The notes under the pieces: model-generated
Database searches by the model: none
Told to the model about the DNA's origin: nothing
Seen by the model: the letters and a program-made list of their open reading frames with translations, nothing else
Position numbers and translations under genes: made by a program
From: Yunchengibacter salinarum
Lineage (GTDB): Bacteria; Pseudomonadota; Alphaproteobacteria; Sphingomonadales; Kordiimonadaceae
Assembly: GCF_037658235.1 (NCBI RefSeq)
Contig: NZ_JBBJLN010000001.1
Location: 372,001-436,000 of the forward strand
Direction of reading: 5' to 3'
DNA: 64,000 nucleotides
Shown: piece after piece, positions 36,145-44,592 of the stretch
Numbering within the stretch: position 1 is the first letter of the stretch
Layout: each line of letters starts with the position of its first letter

Positions 36145-37179
36145 TCAGAATTCCAGCCGACCGCCCAGGAAAATCATCTGCGCGCCTTCACCGGCTTCGA
36201 TATTGGTCAACACCCGGTCGCCATAATCATAATAGCGCAGGCTGCCGGTCAGCCCCACCTGGCTTGTCAGGCGATATACGGCGCCCAGTTCCACCGAGAT
36301 GATGTCCCGCGCTTCGTTTTCCAGCCCCATCAGGTCTGCGCCCCGGCGATATTCGCTCATGCTCAGCCGGGCGGCCCAGCTTTGGCTTTTATAGCTGAGG
36401 CCGGCCTCAAACCCGCTGGTATCCTGGAAAAAGGGGCTGGTTTGGCGCAGGACGGAGGCATCCAGATTGAAACCCCAATACCCCACGGACAGGCCAAGAT
36501 TCACTTCCCGGTCGGTGAGTGGCGAGGCAAAAGGCCCATCGGTGCGGTGCAGATTTGTGCCCGGCAGGCTGGACCAGAGCCGATAGCCGCTTTCCAGCGA
36601 CAGGGAGAGCACGTCCCGCTCCGCCGCGTCGGCATCGCCGAAGCGCAGGCCTAGGCTGCTGTGGCCATGCCGTTCCCCGATCAGGCTGTCCCGTATCGTG
36701 CCATCCGGGTGGTACAGGGAGCTGAAGTCAGGCCGTCCGGCCTGGCTGCCACTTCCCGCATCGGGGCGGCTGGTGTCCCGAAGGGTCATGAAGCCGTCTT
36801 TGTCCTGTGCGCCTTTGCGGCGCAGGGACAGGGTCAGGTCCTGATCGCTCAGCGGGGAAAAACCGGGTGCCACCGGGCCCTGGCCGTTTTGTTCCATGAT
36901 GAACAGATCCAGCCGACGCATGAAATTGGAAGAGTCGAAGCGTGCCCTGTCCTTGAGTGGGGGGCTGGTCTCGGCGTCGGCGCTGCGCCGTTCGCTCGGC
37001 GCGATGGTTTCCGGCGCGGTGCCGCCCCCATCCTGCGCCAATACGGCGGGAGCAGCCGAAACGAGGGCAAGACCGGCCATCATCACACCGGCCATCAACA
37101 GCCCCGTGGCCGTGGCCGCCCCGCGCGCGCGGACTATTCGTCTTTTCCCGATGTCTTTGCTTTTGGCAAAGCCGCTCAT
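36145..37179 (-). CDS. Putative outer-membrane beta-barrel protein, family not recognised
   Basis: 344 aa from the ATG at 37179. Signal peptide with basic n-region (KRRIVRARG), hydrophobic core (TGLLMAGVMMAGLALVSA) and APAVLAQ cleavage site. The remainder alternates polar/apolar residues (DVLSLSLESGYRLWSS, VNLGLSVGYWGFNLDASV, AARLSMSEYRRG, VGLTGSLRYYDYGDRV) and ends in LEF, a C-terminal aromatic expected for BamA substrates. The terminal Phe and repeated strand pattern support a barrel, size perhaps 8-12 strands. Ligand unknown. Confidence 0.75.
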   Translation of the reverse strand: MSGFAKSKDIGKRRIVRARGAATATGLLMAGVMMAGLALVSAAPAVLAQDGGGTAPETIAPSERRSADAETSPPLKDRARFDSSNFMRRLDLFIMEQNGQGPVAPGFSPLSDQDLTLSLRRKGAQDKDGFMTLRDTSRPDAGSGSQAGRPDFSSLYHPDGTIRDSLIGERHGHSSLGLRFGDADAAERDVLSLSLESGYRLWSSLPGTNLHRTDGPFASPLTDREVNLGLSVGYWGFNLDASVLRQTSPFFQDTSGFEAGLSYKSQSWAARLSMSEYRRGADLMGLENEARDIISVELGAVYRLTSQVGLTGSLRYYDYGDRVLTNIEAGEGAQMIFLGGRLEF

Positions 37180-37505
37180 GGTTTTTGTCCCGCTCTTCCC
37201 CGTTCCGCACAGCGCCCCGAACCGGGAGATACCCTCAACCCTTATTGTGGAGTTTCGGATATAACGAGTCGAATCCTGAATCAAGGTGGTGCGTCGAACT
37301 TCAACCATCTGTGACCTTTGCGTCACGGTTTTGCCACGTTCGCGCAGGAAGGCGGACAGGTTCGGCGCGCCGGTTTCGGGGATTCGCTCTGGTCAGGCGC
37401 AGACTGCGCCGTTATAACGCCCTGTCAAGGTCATGCGGAGCCGTGCGGGGGCGCACCTGTCGGCCGCTTTTAATTTGAAGACAGCCCAAATCGAGGACAT
37501 TAGCT
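37180..37505. other. Divergent intergenic region (barrel protein / DUF3576)
   Basis: 326 bases. A weak leftward promoter-like pair (TTGATT 37284-37279 and TATATC 37263-37258, 15-base spacing) could serve the barrel gene. Nothing else convincing was seen. Confidence 0.3.
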
Positions 37506-37949
37506 ATGACCGCCATTCTTCGCGCCGCAACGATCGTGATTCTGGCGTTGAGCCTTCAGGCATGTGGCCTGTTCGGCGGCGACGATGCCAAGAAGGGCGC
37601 CTTTGGCCCCAAGACCACGGCGATCGGGGTGAACGGGTATCTTTGGCAGGCCACGATGGACACCCTGTCCTTCATGCCGCTGGATCAGGCCGACCCGGCC
37701 GCCGCCACCATCCTGACCGACTGGCACAGCGCCCCGGAAAGCCCGGATGAGCGTGTTAAGGTCACGGTGCGTTTCCTGTCCGAAGCGCTGCGGTCGGACG
37801 GGATCAAGGTCACCGTGGTGCGCCAGACCCGCAAGGACGGCACCTGGGTTTCCGCCGATGTGCAGGCCCGCACCCCCCTGAGCGTGGAGGAGGCCATTCT
37901 CACCCGCGCCCGCCGCCTGCGGATCGAGGCGATGGAAGGCAAGGGCTGA
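37506..37949 (+). CDS. DUF3576 lipoprotein
   Basis: 147 aa. Lipoprotein signal with Cys20 (LALSLQACGLFG). Core: IGVNGYLWQATMDTLSFMPLDQADP, ILTDWHSAPESPDERVKVTVRFLSEALRSDGI, typical of DUF3576. The gene sits immediately upstream of leuS and lptE in many Alphaproteobacteria; it is inferred to act in the envelope, possibly with LPS assembly, but no role is proven. Confidence 0.88.
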   Translation: MTAILRAATIVILALSLQACGLFGGDDAKKGAFGPKTTAIGVNGYLWQATMDTLSFMPLDQADPAAATILTDWHSAPESPDERVKVTVRFLSEALRSDGIKVTVVRQTRKDGTWVSADVQARTPLSVEEAILTRARRLRIEAMEGKG

Positions 37950-38051
37950 TCCAGCCTTTCGCCCCTGCCCTTCGCCCCTCTCGCGGGGGCAAAGCCGCCC
38001 CGCATCAGGGCCTACCGTTTCAGCCAACCCTTGAAGGACCTTACGCCAGCC

Positions 38052-40625
38052 ATGTCCCGCTATAATCCGAAGGCCACCGAAAAGAAATGGCAGGCGCTCT
38101 GGCAGGAGCGCGATACCTTCCGCACCCGTACGGACAGCGATCGCCCGCCCTATTATGTGCTGGAAATGTTTCCCTATCCGTCCGGGCGCATTCATGTGGG
38201 CCATGTGCGGAACTATACGCTGGGCGATGTGGTGGCCCGGTTTCAGCGCGCTCGTGGTTATGAAGTGCTGCATCCCATGGGGTGGGACGCCTTCGGGATG
38301 CCAGCGGAAAACGCCGCCATGGAACGCAAGGTGCACCCCGCCGACTGGACCTATGACAATATCGCCAATATGCGCGCCCAACTGAAACAGGTGGGCCTGG
38401 CCATTGACTGGAGCCGGGAGTTCGCCACCTGCGATCCCGCCTATTATGGCAAGGAGCAGGCCCTGTTTCTGGACATGATGGAAGCGGGCCTGGTGTATCG
38501 CAAGGACAGCATGGTCAACTGGGACCCGGTGGACATGACCGTGCTGGCCAATGAGCAGGTGATCGACGGTTGCGGCTGGCGCTCCGGCGCGCCGGTGGAG
38601 CGGCGCAGCCTGTCCCAATGGTTCCTGAAAATCACCGACTTTGCCGATGAACTGCTGGCCGGGCTGGAAGGTCTGGACCGCTGGCCGGACAAGGTGAAGC
38701 TGATGCAGGAAAACTGGATCGGTCGATCCGAAGGGCTCAGCTTTTCCTTTGATGTGGTGGGGGATGACCGCACCATCGATGTGTACACCACCCGGCCCGA
38801 CACCATTTTCGGTGCCAGTTTCTGCGCCCTGTCGCCGGATCATCCGCTAACCGCCGAACTGATGGCCGATAATGCCGATATGGCGGATTTCGTGGCCGAA
38901 TGCCGCCGCATCGGCACATCCGAGGAAGAGATCGAAAAGGCGGAAAAGCGCGGCTTCGATACGGGCCTCAGGGTGCGCCACCCCCTTGATGAAAGCCGCA
39001 CGCTGCCGGTCTATGTGGCCAATTTCGTTCTGATGGACTATGGCACCGGTGCCATTTTCGCCTGCCCGGCCCACGACCAGCGGGATCTGGACTTTGCCCG
39101 CAAATACGATCTGCCCGTGCTGCCCGTGGTGGCGCCGGAAGGTGAGGGCGCCGATTTCGGCGTTGCCGACACCGCCTATACCGGCCCCGGCCACATGATC
39201 AATTCCGGCTTTCTCGACGGTCTTGCCGCCGAGGATGCCCGCGCCCGCGTGATCGACCGGGCGGAGGCCGAGGGCTGGGGCCGTCGCCAGGTCAATTACC
39301 GCCTGCGGGACTGGGGCATTTCCCGCCAGCGTTACTGGGGCACGCCGATCCCGGTGATCCATTGCAAGGCGTGCGGCCCCGTGGGCGTGCCGCGCGATCA
39401 GTTGCCGGTGGAGCTGCCGGAAGATGTGTCCTTTGAAAAGCCGGGCAATCCGCTGGATCATCACCCGCACTGGAAACATACCCACTGCCCGGAATGCGGC
39501 GCGCCGGCGGAGCGGGAAACCGATACCATGGATACCTTCGTGGACAGCAGTTGGTATTTCCTGCGCTTTGTCACCCCGCACGCCGATGCCCCGTTCGCGC
39601 GGGAGGCCGTGGATCGCTGGCTGCCCGTGAACCAGTATATCGGCGGCATCGAGCACGCCATTCTGCACCTGCTCTATGCCCGCTTTATCACGCGGGCCCT
39701 GAAGCGGATCGGCAAGCTGGATGTGGCCGAGCCTTTCGAGGCCCTGTTCACCCAGGGCATGGTGAACCATGCCACCTATCGGGACAGCGACAATCAGTGG
39801 GTGCTGCCGGATCTGGTCCACAAGCGGTCGGATGGTGCCCTGGTGCGTCGGGACAGCGGCCTGACCGTGACCGAGGGCCGGGCGGAAAAGATGTCCAAGT
39901 CCAAGAAAAACGTGGTGGACCCGGACGATATCATCGAACAGTACGGCGCGGATACGGCCCGCTTCTTCATGCTGTCCGACAGCCCGCCCGAACGCGATCT
40001 GCTGTGGAGCGACAGCGGCGTGGAAGGGGCCTGGCGCTTCATGCAGCGGGTCTGGCGCCTGGTGGACGGCGCCGCCGACGCTCTGGCCGGGGTGGATGTG
40101 GCAAGCCTGCCCGCCGGTGTGGCGGGCCTGTCGGATTCGGCGGCGGCACTGCGCCGAACCACCCACCGCACCATTGCCGCCGTGACCGATGATATCGCTG
40201 CCCTGCATTTCAACAAGGCGGTGGCCCGGATCTATGAATTCGCCTCCGCCATTGCCACGCCGCCCACCGGGGCCCACGGTGAAGCCGTGCTGCGGGAAGC
40301 GCTGGAGGCGCTGGTTCTGCTGATCGGCCCGATGATGCCCCACCTGGCGGAGGAATGCTGGCAGCGGCTGGGCCATGACGGGCTGGTGGCGGAAACCCCA
40401 TGGCCCGGTTTTGAGGATGCGCTTCTGAAATCGGATAGCGTTACCCTGGCGGTTCAGGTGAATGGCAAGGTGCGCGATACGCTTGACGCGGCGCCGGATG
40501 CGGACAAGGCCCATATCGAACAGGCGGCGCTGGCCCTGGAAAAGGTGCGCCGCTTTACCGACGGCAAAACGGTCCACAAGGTGATCGTGGTTCCCGGCAA
40601 GATCGTCAATATCGTGGTGAAATAG
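38052..40625 (+). CDS. leuS: Leucyl-tRNA synthetase
   Basis: 857 aa from the ATG at 38052 (AAGGA about 15 bases upstream; a TTG at 38031 also possible). HIGH-box PYPSGRIHVGHVRNY, editing domain with TTRPDTIFGASFCALSPDHPL, KMSKSKKNVVDPDDII, and the C-terminal VQVNGKVRDTL domain. Followed after 16 bases by lptE. Confidence 0.99.
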   Translation: MSRYNPKATEKKWQALWQERDTFRTRTDSDRPPYYVLEMFPYPSGRIHVGHVRNYTLGDVVARFQRARGYEVLHPMGWDAFGMPAENAAMERKVHPADWTYDNIANMRAQLKQVGLAIDWSREFATCDPAYYGKEQALFLDMMEAGLVYRKDSMVNWDPVDMTVLANEQVIDGCGWRSGAPVERRSLSQWFLKITDFADELLAGLEGLDRWPDKVKLMQENWIGRSEGLSFSFDVVGDDRTIDVYTTRPDTIFGASFCALSPDHPLTAELMADNADMADFVAECRRIGTSEEEIEKAEKRGFDTGLRVRHPLDESRTLPVYVANFVLMDYGTGAIFACPAHDQRDLDFARKYDLPVLPVVAPEGEGADFGVADTAYTGPGHMINSGFLDGLAAEDARARVIDRAEAEGWGRRQVNYRLRDWGISRQRYWGTPIPVIHCKACGPVGVPRDQLPVELPEDVSFEKPGNPLDHHPHWKHTHCPECGAPAERETDTMDTFVDSSWYFLRFVTPHADAPFAREAVDRWLPVNQYIGGIEHAILHLLYARFITRALKRIGKLDVAEPFEALFTQGMVNHATYRDSDNQWVLPDLVHKRSDGALVRRDSGLTVTEGRAEKMSKSKKNVVDPDDIIEQYGADTARFFMLSDSPPERDLLWSDSGVEGAWRFMQRVWRLVDGAADALAGVDVASLPAGVAGLSDSAAALRRTTHRTIAAVTDDIAALHFNKAVARIYEFASAIATPPTGAHGEAVLREALEALVLLIGPMMPHLAEECWQRLGHDGLVAETPWPGFEDALLKSDSVTLAVQVNGKVRDTLDAAPDADKAHIEQAALALEKVRRFTDGKTVHKVIVVPGKIVNIVVK

Positions 40626-40641
40626 AACGGGAGACGGGCGC

Positions 40642-41247
40642 GTGCGCTGTTATCGGGCGCGGATTGGCCGCGGGATGCGGGCCGCACTGCTGGTTCTGAT
40701 GGTTCCGGCCCTGGCGGCGTGCGGGTTCAAGCCCCTGTATGACGGGGGCAATGAAGCGGCCCCGCTTCAGGCGCTGGACCGGATTATGGTGCCGCCGGTG
40801 AAGTCCCGCCTTGCCCAGCAGGTGCGCAACCGCATCCTGACCCGTGTTCCCGCCGCCAGCAATCCTGATTTCCGCCTTGTGATCGCGCTGGACGATGCCG
40901 TGCAGGGGTTCGGTATCCGGCCCGACGAATCGGTCACACAAGAACGGCTGACCCTCAGCCTTACGGCGCGGCTGGTACCCCTTGACCCGCCAGGGACCGA
41001 GCGGGAGCGCGCCGCGGATCGGGCCGTCTGGCGCATTACCCTGCGGGAGCGGGCCATTTATGATGTGGTCCAGAGTGACTTTTCCAATGTGATGACCCGT
41101 GAAGATACAGCCCGCCGGCTGGGTGAAGCGCTGGCGGATCGCCTTGTACGGCGGCTTGCCATGGCGTTGCGGGAAGGGGAGCTGGCGCCGGAAGATAAGC
41201 CGGAAAACGCCCGCGGGGCGGATGCGGCGGAGGGGGCGGGGCCGTGA
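40642..41247 (+). CDS. lptE: LPS-assembly lipoprotein LptE
   Basis: 201 aa from a GTG start (GGGAG ten bases upstream). Signal peptide ending LAACGFKPLYDGG with lipidated Cys27; AACGFkPLY is the LptE hallmark. Plugs the LptD barrel in the outer membrane. Between leuS and holA, the conserved order; overlaps holA by GTGA. Confidence 0.93.
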   Translation: MRCYRARIGRGMRAALLVLMVPALAACGFKPLYDGGNEAAPLQALDRIMVPPVKSRLAQQVRNRILTRVPAASNPDFRLVIALDDAVQGFGIRPDESVTQERLTLSLTARLVPLDPPGTERERAADRAVWRITLRERAIYDVVQSDFSNVMTREDTARRLGEALADRLVRRLAMALREGELAPEDKPENARGADAAEGAGP

Positions 41248-42290
41248 AAGCCGCATCGCCCCAGCAGGTGAAAGCCGCGCTGGAGCGGCCCGATCCCGCG
41301 CTTCGGCTGATATTGCTGCATGGCAATGATGACGGCCTGATCCACGAACGCGCCCAGGCGTTTGCCCGCTGCCATGCCGACGATCTGAGCGACCCCTTTC
41401 AGGTGGTCAGCCTGACCATGGCCGATCTACGCGATAATGTGGCGCTGTTGCAGGATGAAGTGGCCTCGCTGCCCATGATGGGCGGGCGACGCGTGGTGCT
41501 GCTGGATGGCCGCCCCACCGCACAGAAGGACACGGAAAAGCTGGGCAAGGCGATCAAGCTGTTGCTTGCGGCGGAGGCCGGGGATGGCATCGCCATTGTG
41601 GAGGCGGGCACCGATCTGGATAACCGGGCCTCCGCCGTGCAACAGGCCATGCGCTCCAAAAAGGCGCTGGCCGTGGGGTGCTATGAAGACAGCGACCGGG
41701 ATCTGGAAAGCCTGATCCGCGAGGTTCTGGGCGCCGCCGACCTGGTGCCGGATCGGGATGCCATTGCCTGGCTGGTGGACCATCTGGGCGCCAACCGCAT
41801 GATCAGCCGATCCGAGCTGGAAAAGCTGGTGCTGTACAAGCTGAAAGACCCGGATCGCACCGTGACACGCGCCGATGCGGCGTCGGTGGTGGGCAACAGC
41901 AGCGCCGGGGGGCTTGGCGATATCGCCGCCGCCGTCAGTGGCGGGCGCCTGGTTGAACTGGAAGACCGGCTGGACCGGGCCTGGCTGGCCGGGGAAGCGC
42001 CGGCCATGGTGGTGCGCCTTGTGCAGAAGCGCTTCATGGCCCTGCATCTGGCACAGGGTTATGTGGCCGGGGGTGTGCCGCCCAAACAGGCCGCGAAGCA
42101 GGTGGGCGTGTTCTGGAAGCAGGAAGCCGCCTTCATCAGCGATATGAATCACTGGCCGGGCCGCACGCTGGAAAAGGCTCTGCTGCGTTTGTTTCAGGCG
42201 GATGTGGATAGCAAGACAACCGATTATCCGGCGGAAACGGTGGTGAACCGGCATCTGCTGGCGATCGCCTATGGCGGGCGGCGGCGCTGA
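41244..42290 (+). CDS. holA: DNA polymerase III delta subunit
   Basis: 348 aa from a GTG start. LILLHGNDDGLIHERAQAFA, FQVVSLTMADLRDN, LPMMGGRRVVLLDG, and IAWLVDHLGANRMISRSELEKLVLY are HolA segments. Clamp-loader wrench subunit. Usually followed by parB in relatives; here it converges on secB. Confidence 0.94.
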   Translation: MKAASPQQVKAALERPDPALRLILLHGNDDGLIHERAQAFARCHADDLSDPFQVVSLTMADLRDNVALLQDEVASLPMMGGRRVVLLDGRPTAQKDTEKLGKAIKLLLAAEAGDGIAIVEAGTDLDNRASAVQQAMRSKKALAVGCYEDSDRDLESLIREVLGAADLVPDRDAIAWLVDHLGANRMISRSELEKLVLYKLKDPDRTVTRADAASVVGNSSAGGLGDIAAAVSGGRLVELEDRLDRAWLAGEAPAMVVRLVQKRFMALHLAQGYVAGGVPPKQAAKQVGVFWKQEAAFISDMNHWPGRTLEKALLRLFQADVDSKTTDYPAETVVNRHLLAIAYGGRRR

Positions 42291-42350
42291 GCGGCGGGCC
42301 GCCCTGTTGCCCTGCCTTGGGCGTTATGTTTTTCGGCGCTGAAGCAGTAT

Positions 42351-42378
42351 GGCGGGGCCTGTAAGTCGCGGCCCCGCC
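42351..42378. terminator. Hairpin between convergent holA and secB
   Basis: GGCGGGGCC (42351-42359) and GGCCCCGCC (42370-42378), a perfect 9-bp stem with a 10-base loop. No T-run, so perhaps a bidirectional or Rho-assisted terminator. Confidence 0.6.
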
Positions 42379-42415
42379 CTGATTGCCTTGCGGCCTGTGC
42401 TGCCCGTATGGGGTT

Positions 42416-43018
42416 TTAGTTCAGGTTGGCCGGGTCCGGCGCGCCAACGCCATCAGCGCCGCCCTGCTGTTGTTGCTGCTGCTGCTGTTGCTGTTGCAAC
42501 TGGGCGCGGTACAGGGCCTCGAAATTGATCGGCTCCAGCATCAGCGGCGGGAAGCCGCCGTCGCGGGTGGCATCGGCCATGATGCGGCGGGCAAAGGGGA
42601 ACATCATGGTGGGGCCGCCGATCATCAGGAACGGGCGAAGCTGCTCGTCCGGCAGGTTGCGAATGCCGAACAGCGCGCCATAGGCCAGTTCGCAGATGAA
42701 GCTGACTTTTTCTTCCCCGTCCGTGCCTTTGTTGGTGGCGCGGGCGGACAGCTTCAGTTCCACTTCGTACACTTCTTCATTCATGCGCTGCACATTGATG
42801 TTCACATTCACATCAATGTTCGGCTTGTCCCCTTCCTGACGCTGGAACGAGCCGGGCGCATTGGGATTTTCAAAGGAAAGGTCCTTCACATACTGGTTGA
42901 TCATGGCCGCCTGCGGCTGGGCCTGTTCACCGGTCTGTCCCTCCGGCGCGCCAGAAATGTTGCCGGCACCCGGTGCATTGACGGGCGTTTCCTGTGTATC
43001 GAAATCGTTATTGGCCAT
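42416..43018 (-). CDS. secB: Protein-export chaperone SecB
   Basis: 200 aa from the ATG at 43018. AMINQYVKDLSFENPNAP, VNVNVQR, VYEVELKLSARA, LAYGALFGIRNLP, FARRIMADATRDGGFPPLMLEPINFEALYRAQ are canonical. After the core comes an 11-residue polyglutamine tract encoded by mixed CAG/CAA at about 42467-42500, then a 14-residue tail. N-terminal acidic tail is also long. Followed (upstream on the minus strand) by fxsA. Confidence 0.97.
   Translation of the reverse strand: MANNDFDTQETPVNAPGAGNISGAPEGQTGEQAQPQAAMINQYVKDLSFENPNAPGSFQRQEGDKPNIDVNVNINVQRMNEEVYEVELKLSARATNKGTDGEEKVSFICELAYGALFGIRNLPDEQLRPFLMIGGPTMMFPFARRIMADATRDGGFPPLMLEPINFEALYRAQLQQQQQQQQQQQGGADGVGAPDPANLN
42465..42503. repeat. CAG/CAA microsatellite coding polyglutamine in secB
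   Basis: Eleven contiguous Gln codons, seven CAG and four CAA, on the minus strand. The mix of codons suggests selection for the amino acid rather than pure slippage. Confidence 0.85.
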
Positions 43019-43172
43019 TGTATATACTCTCATGCCTGTTGGCGTAATTGTTCAGGGTTCGAACGCGGCACCACCGGGAGCCGCGGACAGAATTCCGGGC
43101 GAGGGCTAGCACGCTTTCCGCGCCCCTACAAGCGCGAATGCGTGGCGGGAAACCGGCCCGGTCGGGCGCCCG

Positions 43173-43640
43173 CTAGCGGTTTTGCCAGGGGTCGTCGCGG
43201 TCTTCGATGATGATGGTGGCCTCCCCGTCGGACCAGCGGGCGGTGCCTTCCACGTCCGGGCCGCCCTTTTCCGCTTCCGCCATGCGGGCGCGCATCCGTT
43301 TCAGCCAGGCCCGCCCCAGCATCAGCCGCAGCGGGGGCAGCAGCAACAGGGCGCCCACCGCATCGGTGATGAAGCCGGGGATCAGCAGGGCGATCCCGGC
43401 CAGAACCAGGAAAAAGGCGTGCACCAGCTTGGCGCCCACCGGCTCGCCCCGGTTTGCCTGTTCGCGCATTTCCGCCAGAACGCGGGTGCCCTGCATCTTC
43501 ACCAGGCTGAGGCCCACTGCCGCCGTCAGCAGGCACAGCCCCACCGCGCCCAGCGAGCCAACCACCTTGCCCACATCGATCAGAACTGCCAGTTCCGCCA
43601 CCGGCAGCAGGATCAACAGAAGTAAAATGAATAAAGCCAT
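43173..43640 (-). CDS. fxsA: FxsA family membrane protein
   Basis: 155 aa from the ATG at 43640 (AAGGA upstream). Membrane helices at roughly 3-20, 27-45 and 76-95; ELAVLIDVGKVVGSLGAVGLCLLTAAVGLSLVKMQG and GIALLIPGFITDAVGALLLLPPLR are FxsA signatures. E. coli FxsA affects F-exclusion of phage T7; general role unknown. fxsA-secB-timA clustering is typical of Alphaproteobacteria. Confidence 0.9.
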   Translation of the reverse strand: MALFILLLLILLPVAELAVLIDVGKVVGSLGAVGLCLLTAAVGLSLVKMQGTRVLAEMREQANRGEPVGAKLVHAFFLVLAGIALLIPGFITDAVGALLLLPPLRLMLGRAWLKRMRARMAEAEKGGPDVEGTARWSDGEATIIIEDRDDPWQNR

Positions 43641-43669
43641 TCCTTGCTCTTTCCTTCCATGCTGCCTAT

Positions 43670-43699
43670 CTATAAGGGGATCATGCAGCCCGGCTTCAA
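43670..43699 (-). promoter_or_regulatory. Candidate sigma-70 promoter of fxsA
   Basis: Leftward TTGAAG (43699-43694), 18 bases, TTATAG (43675-43670), 30 bases before the fxsA start. No comparable rightward promoter for timA was found in 43641-43898. Confidence 0.4.
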
Positions 43700-43898
43700 T
43701 GCACGGCGAGGAATTTTGTCTGCCCGGCATCGTTTCCCGCATGATCGGCTTTTCCTGATCGGTCTGCCCCGATCGGGGTGGAATGGCGGGCTGGAACATG
43801 GTGGTGGCGCTGGCGCGGTTCGGATTGCGCGGCGTGACAGCACCAAGGGTTCCAACAGCTCAGTGCTTTAACGGGGCAGCATCCCCTGGACGGTTTCC

Positions 43899-44588
43899 AT
43901 GAATGGTTTTGACATTATCCTGCTAGCGCTTCTCGCCGGTTTCATCGCGCTCAGGCTGCGATCGGAACTGGGCAAGAAGACCGGCAACGAGCCCGGCGCG
44001 GACGCGGGCACCAATACCGGCGGCAACCGCGTCACGGCGGACGAGCGTACCGGGCGCGGGCAGTTGGTGGAAGGCGAGGTGGTCGGCCACGGCACTCAGG
44101 AAGACGAGCAGCGCGTGGTGGACATGGAACAGAACCCGGCGCTTCGGGCCGGTTTTGCCGATATCCGCAAGGCGGATCGTTCCTTCGATCCCGCGCAGTT
44201 CCTGCACGGCGCCCGCTCGGCCTATCAGATGATTCTGGAAGCCTTCTGGGCCGGTGATCGGCAGACCCTCAGGGACATGCTGGCCGACGATGTGGCCGAG
44301 GGCTTCATCAAGGCCATTGATGCGCGTGAGGAGGCGGGCGAAACCGTGGAAAGCAAGCTGGTGGACATTGACGAGGCCACCATCACCAAGGCGCGCCTGG
44401 AAGGCCGGATGGCCGAAATCACCGTGAAGTTCGAGTCCGAGATCATTTATGTCACCCGCGACGGCGACGGCGACATAACCGAAGGCGACCCCTCTGACGT
44501 GGTGGAGGTAACGGATCGCTGGACCTTCGCCCGCAACACGGCGTCCGATGATCCAAGCTGGACGCTGGTGGCCACCCGGTCGGGCTGA
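43899..44588 (+). CDS. Tim44/TimA family protein
   Basis: 229 aa. Single N-terminal membrane helix (DIILLALLAGFIALRLRSELGKK), a Gly/Asp linker, then the Tim44-like domain: FDPAQFLHGARSAYQMILEAFWAGDRQTLRDMLADDVAEGFIKAI and EIIYVTRDGDGDITEGDP...VTDRWTFARN. Bacterial TimA is proposed to be an ancestor of mitochondrial Tim44. Operon head: mltA follows after 4 bases, then smr and the regulator. Confidence 0.92.
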   Translation: MNGFDIILLALLAGFIALRLRSELGKKTGNEPGADAGTNTGGNRVTADERTGRGQLVEGEVVGHGTQEDEQRVVDMEQNPALRAGFADIRKADRSFDPAQFLHGARSAYQMILEAFWAGDRQTLRDMLADDVAEGFIKAIDAREEAGETVESKLVDIDEATITKARLEGRMAEITVKFESEIIYVTRDGDGDITEGDPSDVVEVTDRWTFARNTASDDPSWTLVATRSG

Positions 44589-44592
44589 TCCC

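Noticed and set aside
42465..42503. CAG/CAA tract as a CRISPR-like or assembly artefact
   Set aside because: In frame inside secB with mixed codons; explained as a polyglutamine tract.
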